NCBI RefSeq assembly: GCF_030035675.1
Contig: NC_084482.1
Location: forward strand, 221,611,943 to 221,675,942
DNA length: 64,000 bases
Direction of reading: 5' to 3'
Origin: Rhineura floridana
Lineage: Eukaryota; Chordata; Lepidosauria; Squamata; Rhineuridae
The notes below the pieces were generated by a model. That model did no database searches. It had not been told where the DNA came from and worked only from the letters and a program-made list of their open reading frames with translations. Position numbers and translations under genes: made by a program. Shown here one piece after another: positions 32,882 through 44,733 of the stretch (position 1 is its first letter; each line of letters starts with the position of its first letter).

Positions 32882-33753
32882 TGTGGGATTTTAAGATTTT
32901 TTTAATTGGTTTGCATATGAAAGGTTTTTTTTTATTGTTGGTATTTTTGAGATACTTTCTGGGAAGTGATTTCTAAATAAAAATAAAATAATACTAGTCC
33001 TTGTTTCTAATGGTCTCCTTACTCAGTGTTTTCATATAGTTTAGCATACCTTTAACTGTTGATTTTATTCATTTTTTAGTGTTTGTTAAATGTTGATTTT
33101 TATTGATCATTTTAATGTACATTTTATATTCTTTATAAATTTCTGCAGTGTACACATTTTATTAATATAAATAAAAAGTATTTTTGTGTATAACATGGTT
33201 TTTATTTTGCTTGGATATTTTTTGTATTGGCTTTTCTAACATCTTTCATAAAGTAACATGAATTCACTAGTTTTCTGCTGATGTATTTTAAATATATTTT
33301 CCAAACAGATTTCACTCCGCAGTTGCATCTGGTCTCAGTTCTATTTCCTATCAGGCAAATGAAGGACCTCACTTTTATCTGGTGCTCACCGAGAAAAGGA
33401 GTGAGAATTGTGTTTTGTCAGCGGTCACATAGCCAGAATGGCTTCTCTAGGGCAAAGAAGGGCCATTAGGAAAGGCAGCAACTTGTGTGTTTTAGGGTTG
33501 CCAGGTCTCTGGCTTTCTGCCGGAGTCTCCGGCAAAAGGGGGCCGTCTCCAGCCTCTGGCCATACTTTATTTAAAAAGGTGGATCTCTGGTTTTTCATTG
33601 GCCCCCTCAGCCACGCATGCGTGATGGACGCATGCATACATTGGGCTGTGGAGGGCCGCCTTCCTGGCTTTCCCTCCCTTTGTCAGGCATGCTCAGGCAG
33701 GCTGCGCGCCGCCGCCGTCTCCTAGCAACCGCTGCCAAGACGGGGCCCACGCA

Positions 33754-34073
33754 GCCTGTCAGTCTCAGCAGGAGCCGCGGAGGGCAGGCTGGGCCGGCTC
33801 CTTCTTAGCCCCGGAGCCGGTTTTCCTGCTCTGGAAAGGGCGGCCGGTGGCTTCCACCCCCTGCTGTGGGCGCCGCTGGGTGGCAGTCGCAGCGATGGGG
33901 CTCGCTCAGCAGTCTCATGCTGGGGGGGGCATAGTGGCTGCTGCCGCCCAGCGGCGCCCACAGCAGGAGGGGTGAAGCTGCTGGCTGTCCTTTCAGGAGC
34001 AGGAGAACTGGCTCTGGGGTTAAGAAGGAGCCGGACCGGCCTGCCCTCCACGGCTCCTGCTGAGGCTGATAGG
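33754..34073. repeat. Large GC-rich inverted repeat inside the DNA element (unit B)
   Basis: Arms 33754-33892 and 33934-34073 are imperfect reverse complements (~140 bp each, ~41-bp loop); each includes CTCAGCAGGAGCCG-type and CTGCTGTGGGCGCCGCTGGG-type sequence. Outside the arms a ~34-bp direct repeat (CGTCTCCTAGCAACCGCTGC and on) occurs at 33716 and 34086. Open frames across it arise from GC-rich composition. Confidence 0.8.
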
Positions 34074-35232
34074 CTGCGTTGGCCCCGTCTCCTAGCAACC
34101 GCTGCCAAGACGGGGCCCAGCAGTCTCTGATACTCTCATGAGCTGCTATTTGCTGTTTCATTAATTTTTTTAAAATACAAGATTTATCTTCCTGAAATTT
34201 GGTATCGTATTAATTATTGCAGCTTATTAACAATAATAACCAGGAGTGGTGAGGAAGTACCATTTTAATGACCCCTATAAATTATTTGGCTTAAAAATGA
34301 GAACTTGTGGTTGACCATAGACACAGGGTTTTAAAAAGCTTTTTAGAAGCAACTATCACCTCTAACAGCCACCCATAGAATATTTATGTTCTTCATGGTT
34401 TCTGTGCACTCCCATATATGGTTTCTGAGGACCCTCACTAAGCAGTTGTCTCTGTTTTGGAGAGATAGATTAAAGATACCATGTCAGTTGCCCTTCAGAA
34501 CCAAGCTTTGGGTGCTATAAAAATACCTAACAATTCCAGTAGTCATACCATTTTTACTAAACATCATCACACCTATCCTCATACCTTATGAGCATTATTT
34601 TAGAACCAACTATCTCAAACAGGATCTGATGGAGGGCTGAGGTGCTCTGTCCAGACCTGGAACTTCAGGACCCCTTGGAGGAAAGGGAGCAGGGGACCCT
34701 TCCCCAGCAGTTCTCTACCCTGCCAATGAACCTGATATCACTGATACGTAGTACGCATTCATTCATTTTTCTTTTCCCACTATGAATGTTCCTAGGTCTG
34801 GTCAGACTTGTAATATGATGGAACCATTCCATGTATCTGTTGCTTGTCCCCAATGTTCCAGGAAGGGAGAACTATGTTCCCTTCTGATGTTGTTGTGCTC
34901 CCAACTCCCATCAGCCCCACCCAGAATGCCCAGTACATTATGGGAGTTCAAGTCCAACAACATCTGGTTATCCATCCCTGCTGTAGAAGATTCCAAAGAA
35001 TACTCCATGCAAATGCAGAACCAATATGTCTGCCTGCACAGCTGACCACTTTAAAATACAGATACAGGTAAGCAATTTGTTTTTGTGAGCATTATTCATT
35101 TAAAACTGTTGTACATATGAAAATTGGCCACACTAAATGCTGAACTACTAGAAAATTGGATAGTCCTGTATAATTTCCATTTTCAATTGCATGCTCCAAG
35201 TAACTATGGTTGATACAATGTATCATGCATAA

Positions 35233-35438
35233 TTATGTCACTAGGGACTGCCCTGTGATGTCACTAGGGCCCACCCCGTGACATCACTAGGGCCCGCCCC
35301 ATGATGACACTAGGGCCCACCCCATGACATCACTAGGGCCTGCCCCGTGATGTCACTAGGGTCCGCCCCATGATGTCACTAGGGCCTGCCCCATGACATC
35401 ACTAGGGCCCGCCCCGTGACATCACTAGGGCCCGCCAC
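35233..35438 (+). repeat. 23-bp minisatellite, nine units (unit B)
   Basis: Each unit is a variant of TGACRTCACTAGGG followed by CCCGCCCCG. The first part varies as TGACATCA or TGATGTCA, as expected if an ancestral TGACGTCA (CRE/ATF palindrome) lost its CpG by deamination. The second part resembles a GC box. Confidence 0.9.
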
Positions 35439-35479
35439 ATTTTCTCAGGTTTTTGAATGGCTCCAACCTGGCAACCCTA

Positions 35480-38400
35480 GAGTGGTTGGTGAATTTTAGT
35501 AGGTCTGGCTGATTTGGAAGTTTCTGTTCTGGGCTGGTTTATGTAAAAATGTATTATAGCCCGGAATGGGTATCAGAACGTAGTTTGCATGGACGTTTTG
35601 TGTTTTATTGCATGCATCCCATGTAGTCATGTGGGACTGGTGAATTTGGTGGGTCTGGCTTGCTGGGAAGTCGCCGTTCGGGGCTGTTCATTCAATTCCG
35701 GAAGGCATTTTGGTTGTTAAAGGGTTGATAAAAATGCTATCGGAATGGTTTTTGTTCCTAAATGTTGTTCTCATGTGTCTCTAACACATCCTAGTGTTTT
35801 TGGCATCAATTTCTTTTCTAAAGAGCCCATTCCGGCGTGTTCCGTTCCAGCTTTTACACCGTCCCTCCTGAACACTTTACTTTTTACACACAAATGTGTA
35901 TATTGTATATATCACTCAGCACACACGCACACGCCTATCTTGCCGCTGCTTCTGCGGGAGGCAAGAGAGGAAGATGAGGTGCAATATTGGGACCAAAGGG
36001 AGGGAGGAAAATGTTGGCAGTGGGGGGTCAGAAGCATCTTTTGCCACTCAGTTCTCCGATGGGTTAAGGCAAGGAGTTCTGGTTCCTAGAGAGGCAGGAA
36101 GTCTTAATCACATGGAGGGGGGGAGAGCATATTGAAGGGGAAGTAGGAGGGCTGTCTTCATTGGTATTCCGGGTAAAGAAAGTATTAGGCCCAGAGAGGA
36201 GGAAGCCGGAGCGTGCAGAGGGCAAAGAGGTGCAAGGGGGGGGGATTTGGTATTTTTGTTGGGGGGTGAGGGAAAAGGAGGGAAGAGCCCCACTCCCCCC
36301 TTTCCTCAGAGGGACCCCTGCTGCATGCAATCCATTTGCAGAGGGGGTCCGAAGTGCCGCGGGGTTGGCCTTTCGAGGCCCTCTTGGAAGCCATCACCCA
36401 GGCAAAGGGATGCAGCTGTTGGGGGTTGATGTCCTGTGTTGGTTTTGAGGGCCACAGCTGGGGGAGGGGAGCTGCCTTTGCAATTCCTGGGCCTGACAGG
36501 GGACTGGTGGGGGGAGGGGAGAGAGAAGGAAGGTTTGCTTTTTGGGAGGGGGAGGGGGTTGATGGAAGAGGCCCCTCTTCCCTCTGGGAATCCATAGAAA
36601 GTGCCCCAGAGCTGGAGGAAGAGCCCCTTTTGGATTTCCTAAACTGGAAGAGGGGCTGGTCAGTTTCCTTCCTGCCAGGCAAGAAAACTGGAGGGTTGGA
36701 GAGAGGAATCTGAAACTGATCAGGCTCTGAATGGGCTTCTAGAAGCTTTCAAGGCAGAGGATGGAGGAAATGGGTGAATAAATGCCCCCTCCTCAGCTGG
36801 GCTCCAGGGGAAGGGCTTCTCCAGACATCCCCCTGGAAGTTTGTTCAAGGGGAAGATCAACCCCCCCTTGCGGTGGACCTCAGCTTCTCTTGCAGGACTG
36901 GTCTATCTGTGGCAGTGCTGAGGGTAGAGTTTGGAAAAATTACTGTTTTAAACTACAACTCCCATCAGCCCCAGCCAGCATGGCCACTGAATTGGGCTGA
37001 TGGGAGTTGTAGTTTAAAAAAGTAACTTTTCCAAGCTCTGACTGGGGGTCTGTGTCTCCTGGCGTGGCCAGCCTCCCCCCTGTCCAAAGCACAATATCTT
37101 GGCAGTGGTCGCAACAGCCCTGTAATGTGGTCCAGGATGAGAGCCTGCGGCTAATGTAGTGGTTAGGGAATATTCTTCAACCCAACGGCCACATTTACAC
37201 ACAAGCAGCCTTCCAAGGGCCAATTTCCAGTCAAGGGCCAGAGTGGGTGGAGCTATGGATGTGTCACTGACATGTGTATAGTAGAGTTTCTTGTAGCCAG
37301 GAACAAGTCAGACATTTATTCAGTGCAATTAATTAATTATTAGATTTATACCCAGCCCTTCCTCCCAGTAGGTGCCCTGGGCAGCAATACAGAGCTCTCT
37401 AAGGAGTGGGGTCAGAGCACGGGAGGGGGTGAATCCAAATTTTTCCACTGTTGTTATGGGCCTTCACATCTCTACAGTAGTGTAGTGGCAAATTCAGAAG
37501 TGCAGGGTCCCTTCATGATAGCCATGCCCCCTCCCATCCTGTTCCTGCTGGGTTGAGAATGAGATGCATGTTAATGCCTTCTCCCACAGCTAGAAGCCAA
37601 AAAGCATGGAAGGGCAAAGTGTTGCCTCCTGAGAAGAGTCTCAGTGGCTGACTTCACCTCCTTTCACTCTGATTCACTCTAATTATCAGGAAAGAACAAG
37701 GAAGCATGTTAGAAGACTCTTCTCAGTGGCTAATACACTCTCCTTTCTTGCTGATTGGCTCATACGTTGCTGGAGACATGGGGACTCTGCTGAGAGCCTG
37801 CTCCCAAAAAAGTAAGGGGTCTAAGATCTCCCCCCCCCCAGATCTATGCATGTCCCTCGGTGACACTGGGGCAGTGACCACTTTTGTTCAGCCCAGCCCA
37901 CCTCACTGGATTGTTGTGAGGATAAACTGTGCAGAATTTTTATGTGCCACTCCATATTTCGGACATCCACTCTGTGTGGGACCTTCAACGTCTGTGCAGG
38001 TGTGTGTGTCTGTTGTATTATTGTAATCATAGTTTAATGCTATGTCCACAGGGACCCAGATTCAAATCCCTGCTCAGGAGTGAAATTCAGGTGGTGTCCT
38101 GGGCCCAGTGACAGTGTTGTTGTGAAGACAAAAGGAGGGGGACAAATCATGGTGAATTCATTAGAGGAAGGCCTGCATAGAAATATAAAAATATAATAAA
38201 ATGTATCGGTAATAATAATAATAATTAAATCAACTTATTGCCTCAGTTGTTCAACCCAATACAGTAGATGAGTTTGCTGTTAAGCATTCCACCTCGTGCA
38301 TCACCTGCTCAACTTGGAGCAGCGTTCTGTAACCTGGTGCCCTCCAGGTATTATTAGACTGCATCTCCCATCAGCCCCAGACAACATGGCCAAATGCCAG

Positions 38401-38750
38401 GGAAGATGGGGGTTGTAGTCCAGAAATGTCTAAAGGTTAAATCGGATTATATGAGTGGATGGTACTAACAAGGCATCCTGCTGATTTTGACATGGATGTA
38501 TTGCAAGTAGTTCTTCATACTCTTTTCATTGGCCAGTGAGCTGAACCAGACTGAATGTATCTCACTGTTCCTCTCCGCATATTTCTGATGGAAAGACTGG
38601 AGGTGTTTTGCATCCCCAGGAAGCTCCAAGATGGAGTCATTTGACCAAATTCACCCCCAGTATTTCTTTACAATGTGTGCAAAACCTATTTTTATGCCAA
38701 CTGTCAGGGACATGACATGGAATTAATACCTGTTCAGATTAAGTTTTTCA
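35480..38750. other. Spacer between units B and C
   Basis: Starts with the repeat also seen at 20808 and 59150. The middle (36.2-36.9 kb) is G-rich and moderately CpG-containing, and open frames there do not keep a shared product. It also holds the hAT MITE at 36925 and an ATTAATT run at 37330. The expected promoter of unit C may lie in this spacer or after the CR1, but none could be pinned down. Confidence 0.4.
36925..37040. mobile_element. hAT-type MITE, 116 bp (unit B)
   Basis: Nearly perfect palindrome with ends YAGAGTTTGGAAAA / TTTTCCAAGCTCTG and ACTACAACTCCCATCAGCCC arms. The flanks GCTGAGGG / ACTGGGGG match at 6 of 8 bases (7 of 8 in unit C), which fits an old 8-bp duplication. Confidence 0.75.
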
Positions 38751-39877
38751 TAAGAACATAAGAAGAGCCTGCTGGATCAGGCCAGTGGCCCATCTAGTCC
38801 AGCATCCTGTTCTCACAGTGGCCAACCAGGTGCCTGGGGGAAGCCCGCAAGCAGGACCCGAGTGCAAGAACACTCTCCCCTCCTGAGGCTTCCGGCAACT
38901 GGTTTTCAGAAGCATGCTGCCTCTGACTAGGGTGGCAGAGCACAGCCATCATGGCTAGTAGTCATTGATAGCCCTGTCCTCCATGAATTTGTCCAATCTT
39001 CTTTTAAAGCCATCCAAGCTGGTGGCCATTACTGCGTCTTGTGGGAGCAAATTCCATAGTTTAACTATGCGCGGGGTAAAGAAGTACTTCCTTTTGTCTG
39101 TCCTGAATCTTCCAACATTCAGCTTCTCGGAATGTCCACAAGTTCTAGTATTATGAGAGAGGGAGAAGAACTTTTCTCTATCCACTTTCTCAATGCCATG
39201 CATCATTTTATACACTTCTATCACGTCTCCTCTGACCCGCCTTTTCTCTAAACTAAAAAGCCCCAAATGCTGCAACCTTGCCTCGTAAGGGAGTCGCTCC
39301 ATTCCCTTGATCATTCTGGTTGCCCTCTTCTGAACCTTTTCCAACTCTATAATACCCTTTTGGAGATGAAGCGACCAGAACGGTACACAGTATTCCAAAT
39401 GCAGGTGCACCATAGATTTATACAACAGTATTATGATATCGGCTGTTTTATTTTCAATACCTTTCCTAATTATCGCTAGCATGGAATTTGCCTTTTTCAC
39501 AGCTGCCGCACACTGGGTCGACATTTTCATCATGCTGTCCACTACAACCCCGAGGTCTCTCTCCTGGTCGGTCACTGCCAGTTCAGACCGCCTGAGCGTA
39601 TATGTGAAAATCAGATTTTTTGCCCCAATATGCATAATTTTACACTTGTTTATATTGAATTGCATTTGCCATTTTTCCGCCCACTCACTCAGTTTGGAGA
39701 GGTCTATTTGGAGTCCTTCGCAATCCCTCTTTGTTTTAACAACCCTGAACAATTTAGTGTCGTCAGCAAACTTGGCCACTTCACTGCTCACTCCAAATTC
39801 TAGGTCATTAATGAACAAATTGAAAAGTACAGGTCCCAATACCGATCCTTGAGGGACTCCACTTTCTACAGCCCTCC
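38751..39877 (-). mobile_element. CR1 LINE, 3' part (unit C boundary)
   Basis: Antisense RT C-terminal part and 3' UTR. A 294-codon frame (38955-39839) is open and slightly longer than in unit B ('LPYEARLQHLGLFSLEKRRV' is complete). It is cut by the gypsy element at CCTCC (39873-39877) and continues at 42460. Confidence 0.92.
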
Positions 39878-42459
39878 TGTGCTGTAATATCTCTTTAAGG
39901 TCTTGGAATTTTCAGTTGAGTTCAGTTGGTGTTTCAGCTGAGATGGGTTAAGCACAGCATAAGCAGATGTAAAGACTGTGCCCTGTGGAATGGTGATTAA
40001 AGTATACTATTCTTATGTTAAAGAATCAAGATGTGTTTATTGTGAAAAAAAAACACATTATATGGTGTCAGAAGTCCAAAATGGACTCAGTCCGGCCTCC
40101 ACCTCCTCTGTTATTGCAAGGTAGTCTGGCTGAGACATGGAAGTGATGGGAGCAAGCTTTTATTTTATATCTTTCTGCAGCTGGAGTTGATAATGTTGCT
40201 AAGAATTGACAAATTGCTATTTTGTTACATTGTGTTGGAGAGGAAGCATTGGCAGTTTACAATACTTTTGATTTGCCTGAAGGGGGGCCACAAGATATAG
40301 AGGAAGTTCTTGAACAATTTAGGATATATTGTACTCCTCGTAAGAATGTGATATTTGAACACCTTGCCTCTGGTATCCATAACTCTGCTGAATCCATAAC
40401 TTGACAAAGAATCTGATCATGCTGCTCTGAGGTTGCTGCTGCAATAATCATATCATCAGCTATCATATAAACCCCTCTTATATGACCAAAAACTTCCTCA
40501 TTTTTCTGTTGAAACACTTCACTAGATGACTTAAGCCCAAATGGCAAACGATTAAAACAATATCGTACCCAAGGTGTATTAAATGTACATAACCGTGAAG
40601 AATGTGCATCTAGCTTGACTTGCCAATAACCATCCTTTTCATCTAAAATAGTAAAAAACTTCATTCCTGCTAGACGGCTCAAAACATCCTCTGTTGTAGG
40701 AATTGTATAATGTTGTCGATGAACTGCTTTATTCAAATCCCGAGGATCAAGACATATCCGTAACTTTCCATTCTTCTTCTCTGTAATAACTAGACTACTG
40801 ACCCACTCCGTAGGACCTATAACCCTGGATATCACTCCAGCATTTCTCATTTGTCCCAAAGTCTCTTTCAGTTTATTCAATATGGCAAAAGGAATTTTTC
40901 TACATCCATGAATAACAGGAGCCACAGTAGGATCAAGATGTATATGGTGGACACCTTCAAATTCACCAAGCCCATCAAACACATCAGAATATTTCTTAAG
41001 TAGCTGTTCTTGCGTTAATGATTGAACTGTAGTCACATTATCAGTTTGACGAACTAAATCCAGAGTCTCACAAGCTGCTCGTCCAAGCAATGGAAGAGAG
41101 GATCCATCTGTTACGTAAAACATCAGCCTTGCTGCCCCTCTGGAAGTACGACAATCAAGAACAATAGCTCCCACAGGCTTTATACGAGTTCCACCATAAG
41201 ACACAAGACAAACATCAGTTTTAAACAACACCTTCTTGTCTGGTAACTCATGAAATATTTGTAGAGGCAAAACATTTGCCTCAGCTCCTGTATCCAACCT
41301 AAACCTTACTGAGAGTCCTTGCAGAACTATATCAACATACCATCCACTCACCAAATCTTCACCAGCTTCATGAGTTAATTCTCCTATAAACAAACTGTTT
41401 AAATCTAGCTCATGCATCGAATAATTCTGTTGCCCCTTTTTGGCACTGAGTAACTTTACTTTGCATACTCTAGCAAAATGATTTTTCATATGACATTTAT
41501 AACAGGTTTTTCCAAACGCTGGACAATTTCGAGGTGGATGCACAGTACCACAACAGGAGCATCTACTATATTTAATCTGCTCATATTTATCTTTAGATTG
41601 AAACTTATCAGATCCAAAAGCCTGTACTGGACTTTGTCCATGGGTCTTATCAATCACAGATACTGTATGTAACTCTTGGCCATCTCTTGAGGGAGTTGAC
41701 ATAGCTTGTAGTTGAACTCTTGTTATTTCCTCTAAACGACATATTTCAATCGCCTTCTCCAAAGTAAGCTCAGGTTCCGCAATCAATCTTTTCTTCAATT
41801 TTTCATCTTTAACGCTGAACACAATCTTATCTCGTATCATATCATTAACTGTTGCACCAAACTCACACTTACTAGCCTTAAGCTTAAGCTCAGTCACAAA
41901 CTGTTCACTGGTTTCTTGATATCTCTGTGAGTGGTTCCAAAAAGCATAGCGTTCAAATATCACATTCTTACAAGGAGTACAATATATCCTAAATTGTTCA
42001 AGAACTTCCTCTATGTCTTTTGGCCCCTCTTCAGGCAAATCAAAAGTATTGTAAACTGCCTACGCTTCCTCTCCAACACAATGTAACCAAATAGCAATTT
42101 GTCGATTCTTAGCAACATTATTAACTCCAGCTGCAGAAAGATATAAAATAAAAGCTTGCTCCAATCGCTTCCATGTCTCAGCCAGATTACCTTGCAATAC
42201 CAGAGGAGGTGGAGGCCGGACTGAGTCCATTTTGGACTTCTGACACCATATAATGTGTTTTTTATTTCACAATAAACACATCTTGATTCTCTTTAAGGTC
42301 TTGGAATTGTCAGTTGAGTTCAGTTGGTGTTTCAGTTGAGATGGGTTAAGCACAGCATAAGCAGATGTAAAGACTGTGCCCTGTGGAATGGTGATTAAAG
42401 TATACTATTCTTATGTTAAAGAATCAAGATGTGTTTATTGTGAAATAAAACACATTCTA
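39878..42459. mobile_element. Ty3/gypsy LTR fossil inserted in CR1 (unit C)
   Basis: A broken 2.6-kb element with CCTCC on both sides (39873-39877, 42460-42464). An LTR (TGTGCTG...TTATA, ~184 bp) is at the left, with a tRNA-Leu-type primer-binding site next to it, and most of an LTR is at the right, both in + orientation. The main coding stretch, on the minus strand at 40.4-42.04 kb, has a gag zinc knuckle (CYKCHMKNHFARVC), an aspartic protease (LDTGAEANVLP) and the front part of RT (GYWQVKLD). Parts lie in both orientations, so it is internally rearranged, with a few large breaks. Mag-like in style; clade not certain. Confidence 0.85.
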
Positions 42460-43073
42460 CCTCCATTAGGAGAACTGTCCATTTATTCCTACTCTCTGCT
42501 TTCTGCTTCTTAACCAATTCCTTATCCACAAGAGGACCTCTCCTCTTATTCCATGACTGCTAAGCTTCCTCAGAAGCCTTTGGTGAGGTACCTTGTCAAA
42601 TGCTTTTTGAAAGTCTAAGTACACTATGTCCACTGGATCACCTCTATCTATATGCTTGTTGACACTCTCAAAGAATTCTAATAGGTTACTGAGACAGGAA
42701 TTTCCCTTGCAGAAGCCATGCTGGCTCTGCTTCAGCAAGGCTTGTTCTTCTATGTGCTTAGTTAATCTAGGTTTAATAATACTTTCCACCAGTTTTCCAG
42801 GGACAGAAGTTAAGCTAACTGGCCTGTAATTTCCAGGATCCCCCCTAGATCCCTTTTTTAATATTGGTGTTACATTTGCCACTTTCCAGTCCTCAGGCAC
42901 GGAGGAGGACCCAAGGGACAAATTACATATTTTAGTTAGCAGATCAGTAATTTCACATTTGAGTTCTTTGAGAACTCTCGGGTGGATGCCATCCGGGCCC
43001 GGTGACTTGCCAGTTTTTATATTGTACATTAAGCCTAGAGCTTCCTCTCTTGTTATCACTATTTGTCACTATT
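42460..43073 (-). mobile_element. CR1 LINE, RT N-terminal part (unit C boundary)
   Basis: Continuation of the CR1 cut at 39877. A 197-codon frame (42466-43059) is open through 'SPGPDGIHPRVLKELK', 'GSRGDPGNYRPVSLTSVPG', 'LLEFFESVNKHIDRG' and 'VYLDFQKAFDKVPHQ'. This copy keeps the 14 bases (42667-42680) deleted in Z, B and D, so it is the ancestral form at that point. Confidence 0.92.
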
Positions 43074-43466
43074 ACATCCATGATGAAAAGGGCCCAATAA
43101 TAAAAGCCTGAAATGATTCACAACGTGGAGAAGACACTATGTGGTGAGCAGGAATTAAGGCTTTGCGGAAGCGGAAGCAGAGATGAGAGGCGAGGGGTCC
43201 AAGATGGGTGAAATTCCTGGGGGTGGCTAAAGACACAAGAGGTGCCCAAGCATGGAGAAAAGTCTGGAAGAAACTGGAGAATGTTCTGAGAGAGATTTGG
43301 GGCCTTTAAGGCCTTTTGCAGATCAAGCATTGTGGGGGAAAACAACAGAGGAAAGGGACGTGCCATTTATTTATTTGGATTGAGGCTGCTTATAATATTC
43401 AAACCGCTGAAACCCAAATTGGCATGAAGGATGAAATCCCTCCTATCCTCCGTCTCTCCCCTGCAG

Positions 43467-43637
43467 GCCCTTGAGAGCTGCTCCGTACGAAACGTGCATC
43501 GTGGTGAAAGCTGTGGGATTCCCAGAGCTGGCCTAGTTTACTCCTCCCTCTCAGGCAGCGCCATGGCCTCAGAGGCACCGTCCGGATTGTCTCTTCTGTG
43601 GGATAGAGTGGAAAGAGCAGCCGGGCAGCCCAATCAG
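43467..43637 (+). CDS. KRAB-ZNF unit C, leader exon
   Basis: 171 bp, acceptor CCCCTGCAG, donor CAATCAG|GTAAGG. The ATG at 43563 encodes MASEAPSGLSLLWDRVERA then AGQPNQ. Open, phase 0 at its end. The start is chosen because the upstream part of the exon holds in-frame stops and the same ATG is kept in all three units. Joined to KRAB-A (44734-44860) and the finger exon (52511-54723) it gives 804 residues, or 829 with the linker exon, with no breaks. This is the best candidate for a working gene in the window. Confidence 0.8.
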
Positions 43638-43731
43638 GTAAGGGAAGGATCATTTGGGGAGAGACCGAGAGGACAGCTGGGGTGCGTCTCCCTGAGCATA
43701 GCGGGGAGCGCTCTGGTAGAATACTACCTCT

Positions 43732-44473
43732 GAGGCTGCATAAGGAGAGTCTGCCAGATCAGGCCAGTAGCCCGTCTGTTCCAGCAGCCGGTTCTTGCAG
43801 TGGCCGACCAGATGCCTGTGGGAAGCCTGCAAACAGGACCTGAACACATGAGCACTCGCCCTACTTGTGATCCGGTGACATGTGTCTGGCAGAACTCTGG
43901 CAAAACTCCTAAAATACACTCTTGGAGAGATGGGATCTTTTTCGAGAGTCAATCAAGCTCTGCCCTGCAATTGTGTCTGAGCAGTGTAAAATCCAGAAAT
44001 ACTCACCCCCACAAAAGCTAAATAAAAAGTAACTGTACTAAAGAAATGCAAAGAAAAAGAGACTGGGACAGCTTCAAGAGAGTCACACGGCTTGGTACCA
44101 AAATACCTGATGGAACGCCTCTCCTGACACGAACCCACCCGTAAACTACGCTTAACATCTAAGGCCCTCTTCCGGGTGCCCACTCCGAGGGAAACTCGGA
44201 GTCTGGCAACAAGGGAGAGGGCCTTCTCAGTGGTGGCCCCCAAATTATGGAATGATTTCTGTGATGAGGTGAGCCTGGCACCAACACTGTTATCTTTTCG
44301 GCACCAGATCAAGACTTTCCTCTTCTCCCAGGCATTTTAGCATGTGCTTTTAAATTGCTTTTTAAAATGTATTTTTAGATTTCTATATTGTTTTTGTGGT
44401 AAACCACCCAGAGAGCTTCGGCTATGGGGTTGTATATAAATGCAATAAAATTAATCAATTAATTAATTAATCC
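43732..44473 (+). mobile_element. Intron 1 repeats, unit C: CR1 3' end and L2 3' end
   Basis: Paralogous to 4190-4925 and closer to the unit A copy than to B (same ATTA-type tail and GTTGTATATAAATGCAAT end). Confidence 0.8.
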
Positions 44474-44733
44474 CAGCGTGCCCCACTGGTCAGGCTGTTA
44501 GTCCGATATGAACCAAAGTGTAGCTGCCAAGTGTCCTGCTCTGTTGCAATTCCCAGCATACTGCCTCTGGCAGCGGAGGGAATGCATTGCCATTGTGGCT
44601 CATAGCCACTGATGTCCTGATCCTCCATGGATTTGTCCAATCCTCTTTGAAAGCTATTCAAGTTTTTGGCTGAGCAAATGGTACATGTTGGAGAAACTGC
44701 CTCTTCTTCTTCCAGGATCTGTTGCCCTTCCAG

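Larger units (their letters stand above)
33493..35479. mobile_element. ~2-kb non-autonomous DNA element with palindrome and minisatellite (unit B)
   Basis: Bounded by 12-bp inverted repeats TAGGGTTGCCAG / CTGGCAACCCTA. The matching point in unit A (AACATGTGTGGTTGGTG, ~20807) is unoccupied. Contents in order: a 250-bp lead, a ~320-bp GC-rich palindrome flanked by direct repeats, ~1.1 kb of AT-rich sequence containing an hAT-like fragment near 34.9 kb, then a nine-unit 23-bp tandem array. No transposase coding seen. Any target duplication is at most 2-3 bp, so the superfamily is open. Also in unit C. Confidence 0.7.

Noticed and set aside
33722-34108. GC-rich 118-128-codon frames on both strands (also 57417-57856)
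   Set aside because: They arise from a CpG-rich palindrome, overlap on both strands and resemble no family.
35233-35438. 23-bp repeats as a CRISPR array
   Set aside because: Units are directly adjacent with no spacers; this is a minisatellite inside a transposon.
36336-36713. 125-codon frame in the G-rich spacer, partly kept at 60104-60367
   Set aside because: The frame is not maintained between B and C and shows no domain; openness follows from low stop density in G-rich DNA.
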